Part shown: positions 40,401 through 54,300 of the stretch, piece after piece
Position numbering within the stretch: the first letter of the stretch is position 1
Layout: each line of letters opens with the position of its first letter
Assembly (NCBI GenBank): GCA_001695595.3
Contig: MBPM02000192.1
Location: forward strand, 1-64,000
Source: Plasmopara viticola
Lineage: Eukaryota; Oomycota; Peronosporomycetes; Peronosporales; Peronosporaceae
DNA: 64,000 bases
Reading direction: 5' to 3'
Made by a program: the position numbers and the translations under genes
The notes under the pieces: generated by a model
Databases searched by the model: none
What the model was told of the DNA's origin: nothing
The model's input: the letters and a program-made list of their open reading frames with translations, nothing else

Positions 40401-43400
40401 CGTATGCGCTAAGTTCCGCTTGAAACGCGCGTCTGCTTGTCCGGGAATCTCAATTGGATGTATCTGATGCCGTTGCACGAATCAGCAATTCAAACGGAGC
40501 AGTATGCGCTAAGTTTCGCCTGAAACGCGTGTCTGCACGTCTAAGAAGATCAATTAGACGTAGCTGATGCCGTAAGACGAATCAGCGCTCCAAACGGAGC
40601 AGTATGCGCTAAGTTTCGCTTGAAACGCGTTTCTGCATGTCCGAGAAGCTTGATTGGACAACTCTGATGACGTAGCACGAATTGTCCCTTTAACCGGAGC
40701 AGGATGCGCTAAGTATCGCTTGAAACGCGTGTCGGCATGTCCGGGAAGCTCAATTGGACGTATCTGTTTCTGTAGCTCGTATCAGCAATTCAAACGGAGC
40801 AATATGCGCTATTTTTCGCTTGAAACGTGTGTCTTCACGTCTAAGAAGCTCAAAAAGACAAATCTGATGCCGTAGCACGAACTATCGCTTCAAACGGAGC
40901 AGTATGCGCTAAGTTTCGCTTGAAACGCGTGTCTGCACGTCCAAAAGTTCAATTAGAAGTATCTGATGCCGTAAGACGAATCAGCGCTTCAAACGGAGCG
41001 GAATGCGCTAAGCTACGCTTGGAACACGTGTTTGCTTGTCCAGGAAACTCAATTCGACGTATCTGATGCTGTAGCACGAACCATCAATTCAAACGGAGCA
41101 GTATGTGCTATTTTTCGCTTTAGACGTGTGTCTTCACGTATAAGAAGCTCGAAAAGACAAATCTGATGCCGTAGCACGAACTATCGCTTCAAACGGAGCA
41201 GTATGCCCTTAAGGTACGCTTGAAACGCGTGTCTGCACGTCCAGAAAGCTCAATTAGATGTATCCGATGTTGTAGGACGAATTAGCAATTCAAACGGAGC
41301 AGTATGCGCTAAGTTTCGCTTGAAACGCGTGTTTGCACGTCTAAGAAGCTCAAATAGAAAAATCTGAAGTCGAAGTACGAATCATCACTTCAAACGGAGC
41401 AGTATGCGCTTAAGTTTCGCTTGAAACGTGTGTCTGAACGTCTATCAAGCTTAATTAGACGTAGCTGATGCCGTAATTCGAATCAGCGCTTCGAACGGAG
41501 CAGTATGCGTTAGGTTACGCTTGAAAAGCGTGTCTGCACATCCAGGATGATCAAATTTGATGTATCCGATGCCGTTGGACGAATTAGCAATCCAAACGGA
41601 GCATTATGCGCTAAGTTACGCTTGAAACGCGTATCTGCATGTCCAGGAAGCTTAATTGGACGTATCTGATGCCGTGGCACGAAAAAGCACTTCAAACGGA
41701 GCAATATGCGCTAAGTTTCGCTTGAAACTTGTGTCGGCACGTCTTTGAAGCTCAATCAGACGTAGCTGATGCCGTAGCACGAATCATCACTTCAAACGGA
41801 GCAATATGCGCTAAGTTTCGCTTGAAACGCGTTTCTGCATGTCCGAGAAGCTTGATTGGACAACTCTGATGACGTAGCACGAATTGTCCCTTTAACCGGA
41901 GCAGGATGCGCTAAGTATCGCTTGAAACGCGTGTCGGCATGTCCGGGAAGCTCAATTGGACGTATCTGTTTCTGTAGCTCGTATCAGCAATATAAACGGA
42001 GCAGTATGCGCTATTTTTCGCTTGAAACGTGTGTCTTCACGTCTAAGAAGCTCAAAAAGACAAATCTGATGCCGTAGCACGAACTATCGCTTCAAACGGA
42101 GCAGTATGCCCTTAAGGTACGCTTGAAACGCGTGTCTGCACGTCCAGAAAGCTCAATTAGATGTATCCGATGTTGTAGGACGAATTAGCAATTCAAACGG
42201 AGCAGTATGCGCTAAGTTTCGCTTGAAACGCGTGTTTGCACGTCTAAGAAGCTCAAATAGAAAAATCTGAAGCCGAAGCACGAATCATCACTTCAAACGG
42301 AGCAGTATGCGCTTAAGTTTCGCTTGAAACGTGTGTCTGAACGTCTATCAAGCTTAATTAGACGTAGCTGATGCCGTAATTCGAATCAGCGCTTCGAACG
42401 GAGCAGTATGCGTTAGGTTACGCTTGAAAAGCGTGTCTGCACATCCAGGATGATCAAATTTGATGTATCCGATGCCGTTGGACGAATTAGCAATCCAAAC
42501 GGAGCAGTATGCGCTAAGTTACGCTTGAAACGCGTATCTGCATGTCCAGGAAGCTTAAATGGACGTATCTGATGCCGTGGCACGAAATAGCACTTCAAAC
42601 GGAACAATATGCGCTAAGTTTCGCTTGAAACTTGTGTCGGCACGTCTTTGAAGCTCAATTAGACGTAGCTGATGCCGTAGCACGAATCATCACTTCAAAC
42701 GGAGCAGTATGCGCTAAGTTTCGCTTGAAACGCGTTTCTGCATGTCCGAGAAGCTTGATTGGACAACTCTGATGACGTAGCACGAATTGTCCCTTTAACC
42801 GGAGCAGGATGCGCTAAGTATCGCTTGAAACGCGTGTCGGCATGTCCGGGAAGCTCAATTGGACGTATCTGTTTCTGTAGCTCGTATCAGCAATTCAAAC
42901 GGAGCAATATGCGCTATTTTTCGCTTGAAACGTGTGTCTTCACGTCTAAGAAGCTCAAAAAGACAAATCTGATGCCGTAGCACGAACTATCGCTTCAAAC
43001 GGAGCAGTATGCGCTAAGTTTCGCTTGAAACGCGTGTCTGCACGTCCAAAAGTTCAATTAGAAGTATCTGATGCCGTAAGACAAATCAGCGCTTCAAACG
43101 GAGCAGAATGCGCTAAGCTACGCTTGGAACACGTGTTTGCTTGTCCAGGAAACTCAATTCGACGTATCTGATGCTGTAGCACGAACCAGCAATTCAAACG
43201 GAGCAGTATGTGCTATTTTTCGCTTTAAACGTGTGTCTTCACGTCTAAGAAGCTCAAAAAGACAAATCTGATGCCGTAGCACGAATCATCACTTCAAACG
43301 GAGCAGTATGCCCTTAAGTTACGCTTGAAACGCGTGTCTGCACGCCCAGAAAGCTCAATTAGATGTATCCGATTTGTAGGACAAGTTAGCAATTCAAACG

Positions 43401-46400
43401 GAGCAGTATGCGCTAAGTTTCGCTTGAAACGCGTGTTTGCACGGCTAATAAGCTCAAATAGAAAAATCTGAAGCCGAAGTACGAATCATCACTTCAAACG
43501 GAGCAGTATGCGCTTAAGTTTCGCTTGAAACGTGTGTCTGTACGTCTATCAAGCTTAATTAGACGTAGCTGATGCCGTAATTCGAATCAGCGCTTCAAAC
43601 GGAGCAGTATGCGTTAGGTTACGCTTGAAAAGCGTGTCTGCACATCCAGGATGATCAAATTTGATGTATCCGATACCGTTGGGCGAATTAGCAATCCAAA
43701 CGGAGCATTATGCGCTAAGTTACGCTTGAAACGCGTGTCTGCATGTCCAGGAAGCTTAATTGGACGTATCTGATGCCGTGGCACGAAATAGCACTTCAAA
43801 CGGAACAATATGCGCTAAGTTTCGCTTGAAACTTGTGTCGGCACGTCTTTGAAGCTCAATTAGACGTAGCTGATGCCGTAGCACGAATCATCACTTCAAA
43901 CGGAGCAGTATGCGCTAAGTTTCGCTTGAAACGCGTTTCTGCATGTCCGAGAAGCTTGATTGGACAACTCTGATGACGTAGCACGAATTGTCCCTTTAAC
44001 CGGAGCAGGATGCGCTAAGTATCGCTTGAAACGCGTGTCGGCATGTCCGGGAAGCTCAATTGGACGTATCTGTTTCTGTAGCTCGTATCAGCAATTCAAA
44101 CGGAGCAATATGCGCTATTTTTCGCTTGAAAGTGTGTCTTCACGTCTAAGAAGCTCAAAAAGACAAATCTGATGCCGTAGCACGAACTATCGCTTCAAAC
44201 GGAGCAGTATGCGCTAAGGTTCGCTTGAAACGCGTGTCTGCACGTCCAAAAGTTCAATTAGAAGTATCTGATGCCGTAAGACGAATCAGCGCTTCAAACG
44301 GAGCAAAATGCGCTAAGCTACGCTTGGAACACGTGTTTGCTTGTCCAGGAAACTCAATTCGACGTATCTGATGCTGTAGCACGAACCAGCAATTCAAACG
44401 GAGCAGTATGCCCTATTTTTCGCTTGAAACGTGTGTCTTCACGTCTTAGAAGCTCAAAAGACAAATCTGATGCCGTAGCACGAATCATCGCTTCAAACGG
44501 AGCAGTATGCCTTTAAGGTACGCTTGAAACGCGTGTCTGCACGTCCAGAAAGCTCAATTAGATGTATCCGATGTTGTAGGACGAATTAACAATTCAAACG
44601 GAGCAGTATGCGCTAAGTTTCGCTTGAAACGCGAGTCTGCAAGTCTAAGAAGCTCAATTAGAAAAATCTGAAGCCGAAGCACGAATCATCACTTCAAACG
44701 GAGCGGTATGCGCTTAACTTTCGCTTCAAACGTGTGTCTGAACGTCTATCAAGCTTAATTAGACGTAGCTGATGCCGTAATTCGAATCAGCGCTTCGAAC
44801 GGAGCAGTATGCGTTAGGTTACGCTTGAAAAGCGTGTGTGCACATACAGGATGATCAAATTTGATGTATCCGATGCCGTTGGACGAATTAGCAATCCAAA
44901 CGGAGCAGTATGCGCTAAGTTACGCTTGAAACGCGTATCTGCATGTCCAGGAAGCTTAATTGGACGTATCTGATGCCGTGGCACGAAATAGCACTTCAAA
45001 CGGAACAATATGCGCTAAGTTTCGCTTGAAACTTGTGTCGGCACGTCTTTGAAGCTCAATTAGACGTAGCTGATGCCGTAGCACGAATCATCACTTCAAA
45101 CGGAGCAGTATGCGCTAAGTTTCGCTTGAAACGCGTTTCTGCATGTCCGAGAAGCTTGATTGGACAACTCTGATGACGTAGCACGAATTGTCCTTTAACC
45201 GGAGCAGGATGCGCTAAGTATTGCTTGAAACGCGTGTCGGCATGTCCGGGAAGCTCAATTGGACGTATCTGTTTCTGTAGCTCGTATCAGCAATTCAAAC
45301 GGAGCAATATGCGCTATTCTTCGCTTGAAACGTGTGTCTTCACGTCTAAGAAGCTCAAAAAGACAAATCTGATGCCGGAGCACGAATCATCGCTTCAAAC
45401 GGAGCAGTATGCCCTTAAGGTACGCTTGAAACGCGTGTCTGCACGTCCAGAAAGCTCAATTAGATGTATCCGATGTTGTAGGACGAATTAGCAATTCAAG
45501 CGGAGCAGTATGCGCTAAATTTCGCTTAAAACGCGTGTTTGCACGTCTTAGAAGCTCAAATAGAAAAATCTGAAGCCGAAGCACGAATCATCACTTCAAA
45601 CGGAGCAGTATGCGCTTAAGTTTCGCTTGAAACGTGTGTCTGAACGTCTATCAAGCTTAATTAGACGTAGCTGATGCCGTAATTCGAATCAGCGCTTCGA
45701 ACGGAGCAGTATGCGTTAGGTTACGCTAGAAAAGCGTGTCTGCACATCCAGGATGATCAAATTTGATGTATCCGATGCTGTTGGACGAATTAGCAATCCA
45801 AACGGAGCAGTATGCGCTAAGTTACGCTTGAAACGCGTATCTGCATGTCCAGGAAGCTTAATTGGACGTATCTGATGCATGGCACGAAATAGCACTTCAA
45901 ACGGAACAATATGCGCTAAGTTTCGCTTGAAACTTGTGTCGGCACATCTTTGAAGCTCAATTAGACGTAGCTGATGCCGTAGCACGAATCATCACTTCAA
46001 ACGGAGCAGTATGCGCTAAGTTTCGCTTGAAACGCGTTTCTGCATGTCCGAGAAGCTTGATTGGACAACTCTGATGACGTAGCACGAATTGTCTCTTTAA
46101 CCGGAGCTGGATGCGCTAAGTATCGCTTGAAACGCGTGTCGGCATGTCCGGGAAGCTCAATTGGACGTATCTGTTTCTGTAGCTCGTATCAGCAATTCAA
46201 ACGGAGCAATATGCGCTATTTTTCGCTTGAAATGTGTGTCTTCACGTCTAAGAAGCTCAAAAAGACAAATCTGATGCCGTAGCACGAGCTATCGCTTCAA
46301 ACGGAGCAGTATGCGCTAAGTTTCGTTCGAAACGCGTGTCTGCACGTCCAAAAGTTCAATTAGAAGTATCTGATGCCGTAAGACGAATCAACGCTTCGAA

Positions 46401-47567
46401 CGGAGCGTTGAATGCGCTAAGCTACGCTTGGAACACGTGTTTGCTTGTCCAGGAAACTCAATTCGACGTATCTGATGCTGTAGCACGAACCAGCAATTCA
46501 AACGGAGCAGTATGTGCTATTTTTCGCTTTAAACGTGTGTCTTCACGTCTAAGAAGCTCAAAAAGACAAATCTGATGCCGTAGCACGAATCATCATTTCA
46601 AACGGAGCAGTATGCCCTTAAGGTACGCTTGAAACGCGTGTCTGCACGTCCAGAAAGCTCAATTAGATGTATCCGATGTTGTAGGACGAATTAGCAATTC
46701 AAACGGAGCAGTATGCGCTAAATTTCGCTTAAAACGCGTGTTTGCACGTCTTAGAAGCTCAAATAGAAAAATCTGAAGCCGAAGCACGAATCATCACTTC
46801 AAACGGAGCAGTATGCGCTTAAGTTTCGCTTGAAACGTGTGTCTGAACGTCTATCAAGCTTAATTAGACGTAGCTGATGCCGTAATTCGAATCAGCGCTT
46901 CGAACGGAGCAGTATGCGTTAGGTTACGCTTGAAAAGCGTGTGTGCACATACAGGATGATCAAATTTGATGTATCCGATGCCGTTGGACGAATTAGCAAT
47001 CCAAACGGAGCAGTATGCGCTAAGTTACGCTTGAAACGCGTATCTGCATGTCCAGGAAGCTTAATTGGACGTATCTGATGCCGTGGCACGAAATAGCACT
47101 TCAAACGGAGCAATATGCGCTAAGTTTCGCTTGAAACTTGTGTCGGCACGTCTTTGAAGCTCAATTAGACGTAGCTGATGCCGTAGCACGAATCATCACT
47201 TTAAACGGAGCAGTATGCACTAAGTTTCGCTTGAAACGCGTTTCTGCATGTCCGAGAAGCTTGATTGGACAACTCTGATGACGTAGCACGAATTGTCCCT
47301 TTAACCGGAGCAGGATGCGCTAAGTATTGCTTGAAACGCGTGTCGGCATGTCCGGGAAGCTCAAGTGGACGTATCTGTTTCTGTAGCTCGTATCAGCAAT
47401 TCAAACGGAGCAATATGCGCTATTCTTCGCTTGAAACGTGTGTCTTCACGTCTAAGAAGCTCAAAAAGACATACCTGATGCCGGAGCACGAATCATCGCT
47501 TCAAACGGAGCAGTATGCCCTTAAGGTACGCTTGAAACGCGTGTCTGCACGTCCAGAAAGCTCAATT
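37453..47567 (-). repeat. ~10.1-kb HOR block, copy 2 of the tandem duplication
   Basis: Landmarks lie at 38,152, 38,853, 39,654, 40,654, 41,856, 42,759, 43,960, 45,160, 46,061 and 47,265. The intervals 701, 801, 1000, 1202, 903 repeat copy 1 exactly. The offset is 11,020 up to 42,759, then drops to about 10,115, so one ~903-bp unit present in copy 1 (around 32.1-33.0 kb) is absent here. Private markers of copy 1, such as the agacatacctgatgcc variant near 37,354, are found at the matching place in copy 2 (near 47,470). Small changes since duplication include loss of one base in cttgaaacgtgtg near 39,823. Confidence 0.92.
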
Positions 47568-48640
47568 AGATGTATCCGATGTTGTAGGACGAATTAGCAA
47601 TTCAAACGGAGCAGTATGCGCTAAATTTCGCTTAAAACGCGTGTTTGCACGTCTTAGAAGCTCAAATAGAAAAATCTGAAGCCGAAGCACGAATCATCAC
47701 TTCAAACGGAGCAGTATGCGCTTAAGTTTCGCTTGAAACGTGTGTCTGAACGTCTATCAAGCTTAATTAGACGTAGCTGATGCCGTAATTCGAATCAGCG
47801 CTTCGAACGGAGCAGTATGCGTTAGGTTACGCTTGAAAAGCGTGTCTGCACATCCAGGATGATCAAATTTGATGTATCCGATGCCGTTGGACGAATTAGC
47901 AATCCAAACGGAGCAGTATGCGCTAAGTTACGCTTGAAACGCGTATCTGCATGTCCAGGAAGCTTAATTGGACGTATCTGATGCCGTGGCACGAAATAGC
48001 ACTTCAAACGGAGCAATATGCGCTAAGTTTCGCTTGAAACGCGTATCTGCATGTCCAGGAAGCTTAATTGGACGTATCTGTTTCTGTAGCTCGTATCAGC
48101 AATTCAAACGGAGCAATATGCGCTATTCTTCGCTTGAAACGTGTGTCTTCACGTCTAAGAAGCTCAAAAAGACAAATCTGATGCCGGAGCACGAATCATC
48201 GCTTCAAACGGAGCAGTATGCCCTTAAGGTACGCTTGAAACGCGTGTCTGCACGTCCAGAAAGCTCAATTAGATGTATCCGATGTTGTAGGACGAATTAG
48301 CAATTCAAGCGGAGCAGTATGCGCTAAATTTCACTTAAAACGCGTGTTTGCACGTCTTAGAAGCTCAAATAGAAAAATCTGAAGCCGAAGCACGAATCAT
48401 CACTTCAAACGGAGCAGTATGCGCTTAAGTTTCGCTTGAAACGTGTGTCTGAACGTCTATCAAGCTTAATTAGACGTAGCTGATGCCGTAATTCGAATCA
48501 GCGCTTCGAACGGAGCAGTATGCGTTAGGTTACGCTTGAAAAGCGTGTCTGCACATCCAGGATGATCAAATTTGATGTATCCGATGCCGTTGGACGAATT
48601 AGCAATCCAAACGGAGCAGTATGCGCTAAGTTACGCTTGA
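47568..48640 (-). repeat. Partial additional HOR unit after copy 2
   Basis: Continues with the same monomer order (landmarks of the type at 36.8 and 37.8 kb) but contains a shortcut near 48,030-48,080. There the monomer cgcgtatctgcatgtccagg is followed directly by acgtatctgtttctgtagct, skipping the monomers between, including the ttggacaactctgatgacg landmark. The block then ends near 48,640 and monomers of the outer series resume. Confidence 0.8.
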
Positions 48641-50432
48641 AACGCGTGTCTGCACGTCCGGGAAGCTTGAATGGACGTAGCTGATGCCGTAGCACGAATC
48701 AATACTTCAAAGGAGCAGTATGTGCCATATTACGCTTCAAACACGTGTCTGCTCGAACAGGAAGCTCAATTGGACGTATCGAATGCCGCAGCACGAATCA
48801 GCGCTTCAATCGGAGCAGTTTGCGCTAAGTTTCGCTTGAAACGTGTCTGCACGTCCAGGAAGAACAATTGGACGTATCGAATGCCGTTGCAGGAATCAGT
48901 AATTCAAACGAAGCAATTTGCGCTAAGTTACACTTGAAACGTGTGTCTGCACGTCCAGGAAGATCAATTAGATGTATTTAATGCCGTAGGACGAATCAGC
49001 AATTCAAACGGAGCGGTATGCGCTAAGTTTCGCTTAAAACGCGTGTCTGCACGTCTAAGAAGCTCAATTAGACGTATCGGATGCCGTAAGACGAATCAAC
49101 GCTTCGAACGGAGCAGTACGCGCTAAGTTTTGCTTGAAACGTGTGTCTGCACGTCCAGGAAGCTCAATTGGACGTATCGAATGCCGTAGCACGAATCAGC
49201 AATCCAAACGGAGCAGTTTGCGCTAAGTTACGCTTGAAACGTGTGTCTGCACGTCCTGGAAGATCAATTCGAAATATTCAATGCCGTAGGACGAATCTGC
49301 AATTCACACGGAGCGGTATGCGCTAAGTTTCGCTTGAAACGCGTGTCTGCACGTCCAGGAAGCTCAATTGGACTTATCGAAGTCCGTAGCACGAATCAGC
49401 AATTCAAACGGAGCAGTTTGAGCTAAGTTACGCTTGAAACGTGTGTCTGCACGTCCAGGAAGATCAATTACATGTGTTCAATGCCGTAGGACGAATAAGC
49501 AATTCAAACGGAGCGGTATGCGCTAAGTATCGCTTGAAACGCGAGTCTGCACGTCTAAGAAGCTCAATTTGACGTATATGATGCCGTAAGACAAATCAAC
49601 GCTCCGAACGGAGCAGTACGCGCTAAGTTTTGCTTGAAACGCGTGTCTGCACGTCCAGCAAGCTCAATTGGACGTATCGAATGCCGTAGCACGAATTTCA
49701 AACGGAGCGGTTTGCACTAACTTACGCTTAAAACGTGTGTCTGCACGTCCTGGAAGACCAATTAGATGTATTCAATGCCGTAGGACGAATCAGCAATTCA
49801 AACGGAGCGGTATGCGCTAAGTTTCCTTTTGAACGCGTGTCTGTACGTCCGGGAAGATCAATTTGACGTGTATGATGCCGTATGACAAATCAACGCTTCG
49901 AACGGAGCCGTACGCGGTAAGTTTCGCTTGAAACGCGTGCCTGCACGTACAGGAAGCTCAATTGGACGTATCAAATACCGTAGCACGAATCAGCAATTCA
50001 AACGGAGCGGTATGCGCTAAGTTACGCTTAAAACGCGTGTCTGCACGTCCAGGAAGATCAATTAGATGTATTCAATGCCGTAGGACGAATCAGCAAATCA
50101 AACGGAGCGGTATGCGCTAAGTTTCCTTTTGAACGCGTGTCTGTACGTCCAGGAAGATCAATTGGACGTATCGAATGCCGTTGCACGAATCAGCAATTCA
50201 AACGGAGCAGTTTGCGCTAAGTTTCGCTTGAAACGTGTCTGCACGTCCAGGAAGAACAATTGGACGTATCGAATGCCGTTGCACGAATCAGCAATTCAAA
50301 CGGAGCGGTATGCGCTAAGTTTCGCTTGAAACGCGTGTCTGCACGTCCAGGAAGCTCAATTGGACGTATCGAATGCCGTTGCACGAATCAGTAATTCAAA
50401 CGAAGCAATTTGCGCTAAGTTACGCTTGAAAC

Positions 50433-51440
50433 GTGTGTCTGCACGTCCAGGAAGATCAATTAGATGTATTTAATGCCGTTGCACGAATCAGCAATTCAAA
50501 CGGAGCAGTTTGCGCTAAGTTACGCTTGAAACGTGTGTCTGCACGTCCTGGAAGATCAATTAGATGTATTCAATGCCGTAGGACGAATCAGAAATTCAAA
50601 CGGAGCGGTATGCGCTAAGTTTCCTTTTGAACGCGTGTCTGCACGTCTAAGAAGCTCAATTAGACGTATCGGATGCCGTAAGACGAATCAACGCTTCGAA
50701 CGGAGCACTATACACTTAAATTTCGCTTGAAATGCGTTTCTGCACGTACAGGAAGCTCAATTTGACGTATCGAATGTCGTAGGACGAATCAGCAATTCAA
50801 ACGGATCTGTACGCGCTAAGTTTCGCTTTGAACGCGTGTCTGCAAGTCCAGGAAGCTCAATTGGACGCATCTGATGCCGTAAGACGAATCGGCACTTCAA
50901 ACGGATAAGTATGCGCTTAAGTTACGCTTGAAACGCGTGTCTGCACGTCCAGGAAGATCAATTGGACGTATCGAATGCCGTTGCACGAATCAGCAATTCA
51001 AACGGAGCAGTTTGCGCTAAGTTACGCTTGAAACGTGTGTCTGCACGTCCTGGAAGATCAATTAGATGTATTCAATGCCGTAGGACGAATCAGAAATTCA
51101 AACGGAGCGGTATGCGCTAAGTTTCCTTTTGAACGCGTGTCTGCACGTCTAAGAAGCTCAATTAGACGTATCGGATGCCGTAAGACGAATCAACGCTTCG
51201 AACGGAGCACTATACACTTAAATTTCGCTTGAAATGCGTTTCTGCACGTACAGGAAGCTCAATTTGACGTATCGAATGTCGTAGGACGAATCAGCAATTC
51301 AAACGGATCTGTACGCGCTAAGTTTCGCTTTGAACGCGTGTCTGCAAGTCCAGGAAGCTCAATTGGACGCATCTGATGCCGTAAGACGAATCGGCACTTC
51401 AAACGGATAAGTATGCGCTTAAGTTACGCTTGAAACGCGT
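50433..51440 (-). repeat. Two tandem 502-bp five-monomer units
   Basis: The segment starting at 50,533 recurs at 51,035 with no difference that I can see over several hundred bases. This includes the odd variants tcctttgaacgcg-like (tttccttttgaacgcg), gcactatacacttaaatttc and cggatctgtacgcgc. Offset is 502 bp. The later part also resembles 61,540-61,960, on the far side of the non-satellite insert. Confidence 0.9.
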
Positions 51441-52589
51441 GTCTGCACCTAAAGAAAGATCAATTAGATGTATTTAATGCCGTAGGACGAATCAGCAATT
51501 CATACGGAGCGGTATGCGCTAAGTTTCGCTTAAAACGCGTGCCTGCACGTCTAAGAAGCTCAATTAGATGTATTCAATGTCGTAGGACGAATCAGCAATT
51601 CAAACGGAGCGGTATGCACTAAGGTTTGCTTGAAACGCGAGTCTGCACGTCTAAGAAGCTCAATTAGACGTATCAGATGCCGTAAGACGAATCAACGCTT
51701 AGAACGGAGCAGTATGCACTTAAATTTCGATTGAAACTCGTGTCTGCACGTACAGGAAGCTCAATTGGACGTATCGAATGCCGTTGCACGAATCAGCAAT
51801 TAAATCGGAGCGGTATGCGCTAAGTTACGCTTAAAACGCGTGTCTGCACGTCCAGGAAGAACAATTAGATGGATAAAATGCCGTAGGACGAATCAGAAAT
51901 TCAAATGGAGCCGTATGCGCTAAGTTTCGCTCGGAACGCGTGTCTGCACGTCCAGGAAGATCAATTAGATGTATTCAATGCCGTAGGACGAATCAGAAAT
52001 TCAAACGGAGCGGTATGCACTAAGTTTCGCTTGAAACGCGTGTCTGCACGTCTAAAAAGCTCAATTAGACGTATCTGATGCCGTAAGACGAATCAGCGCT
52101 TCAAATGGAGCGGTATGCGCTAAGTTACGCTTGAAACGCGTTTCTGCGTGTCCAGGAAGATCCATTAGATGTATTCAATGCCGTAGCACGAATCAGCAAT
52201 TCAAACGGAGCGGTATGCACTAAGGTTCGCTTGAAACGCGAGTCTGCACGTCTAAGAAGCTCAATTAGACGTATATGATGCCGTAAGACGAATCAACCCT
52301 TAGAACGGAGCAGTATGCACTTAAATTTCGCTTGAAACTCGTGTCTGCACGTACAGGAAGCTCAATTGGATGTATCGAATGCCGTTGCACGAATCAGCAA
52401 TTCAAACGGAGCAGTTTGCGCTAAGTTTCGCTTGAAACGTGTCTGCACGTCCAGGAAGAACAATTGGACGTATCGAATGCCGTTGCACGAATCAGCAATT
52501 CAAACGGAGCGGTATGCGCTAAGTTTCGCTTGAAACGCGTGTCTGCACGTCCAGGAAGCTCAATTGGACGTATCGAATGCCGTTGCACG

Positions 52590-54300
52590 AATCAGTAATT
52601 CAAACGAAGCAATTTGCGCTAAGTTACGCTTGAAACGTGTGTCTGCACGTCCAGGAAGATCAATTAGATGTATTTAATGCCGTAGGACGAATCAGCAATT
52701 CAAACGGAGCGGTATGCGCTAAGTTTCGCTTAAAACGCGTGTCTGTACGTCTAAAAAGCTCAATTTGATGTATATGATGCCGTAAGACGAATCAACGCTT
52801 AGAACGGAGCAGTATGCACTTAAATTTCGATTGAAACTCGTGTCTGCACGTACAGGAAGCTCAATTTGACGTATCGAATGCCGTAGCACGAATCAGCAAT
52901 TCAAACGGAGCAGTTTGCGCTAAGTTTCGCTTGAAACGTGTCTGCACGTCCAGGAAGAACAATTGGACGTATCGATTGCCGTTGCACGAATCAGCAATTC
53001 AAACGGAGCGGTATGCGCTAAGTTTCGCTTGAAACGCGTGTCTGTACGTCTAAGAAGCTCAATTTGATGTATATGATGCCGTAAGACGAATCAACGCTTA
53101 GAACGGAGCAGTATGAACTTAAATTTCGATTGAAACTCGTGTCTGCACGTACAGGAAGCTCAATTGGACGTATCGAATGCCGTAGCACGAATCAGCAATT
53201 TAAACGGAGCAGTTTGCGCTAAGTTACGCTTAAAACGTGTGTCTGCACGTCCAGGAAGAACAATTGGACGTATCGAATGCCGTTGCACGAATCAGCAATT
53301 CAAACGGAGCGGTATGCGCTAAGTTTCGCTTGAAATGCGTGTCTGCACGTCCAGGAAGCTCAATTGGACGTATCGAATGCCGTTGCACGAATCAGCAATT
53401 CAAACGGAGCAATTTGCGCTAAGTTACGCTTGAAACGTGTGTCTGCACGTCCAGGAAGATCAATTAGATGTATTTAATGCCGTAGGACGAATCAGCAATT
53501 CAAACGGAGCGGTATGCGCTAAGTTTCGCTTAAAACGCGTGTCTGTACGTCTAAAAAGCTCAATTTGATGTATATGATGCTGTAAGACGAATCAACGCTT
53601 AGAACGGAGCAGTATGCACTTAAATTTCGATTGAAACTCGTGTCTGCACGTACAGGAAGCTCAATTTGACGTATCGAATGCCGTAGCACGAATCAGCAAT
53701 TCAAACGGAGCAGTTTGCGCTAAGTTTCGCTTGAAACGTGTCTGCACGTCCAGGAAGAACAATTGGACGTATCGATTGCCGTTGCACGAATCAGCAATTC
53801 AAACGGAGCGGTATGCGCTAAGTTTCGCTTGAAACGCGTGTCTGTACGTCTAAGAAGCTCAATTTGATGTATATGATGCCGTAAGACGAATCAACGCTTA
53901 GAACGGAGCAGTATGAACTTAAATTTCGATTGAAACTCGTGTCTGCACGTACAGGAAGCTCAATTTGACGTATCGAATGCCGTAGCACGAATCAGCAATT
54001 TAAACGGAGCAGTTTGCGCTAAGTTACGCTTAAAACGTGTGTCTGCACGTCCAGGAAGAACAATTAGATGGATATAATGCCGTAGGACGAATCAGCAATT
54101 TAAATGGAGCGGTATGCGCTAAGTTTCGCTTGAAACGCGTGTCTGCACGTCCAGGAAGCTCAATTGGACGTATCGAATGCCGTTGCACGAATCAGTAATT
54201 CAAACGAAGCAATTTGCGCTAAGTTACGCTTGAAACGTGTGTCTGCACGTCCAGGAAGATCAATTAGATGTATTTAATGCCGTAGGACGAATCAGCAATT
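52590..54300 (-). repeat. 800-bp eight-monomer tandem units
   Basis: The string caattagatgtatttaatgc occurs at 52,661, 53,461 and 54,261, exactly 800 bp apart, and again at 55,361. The 52.6-53.2 kb and 53.4-54.0 kb stretches share the private variant gtatcgattgcc (near 52,970 and 53,770) and a 98-bp monomer with the shortened cttgaaacgtgtctgc. Copies differ by a few bases. Confidence 0.88.
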
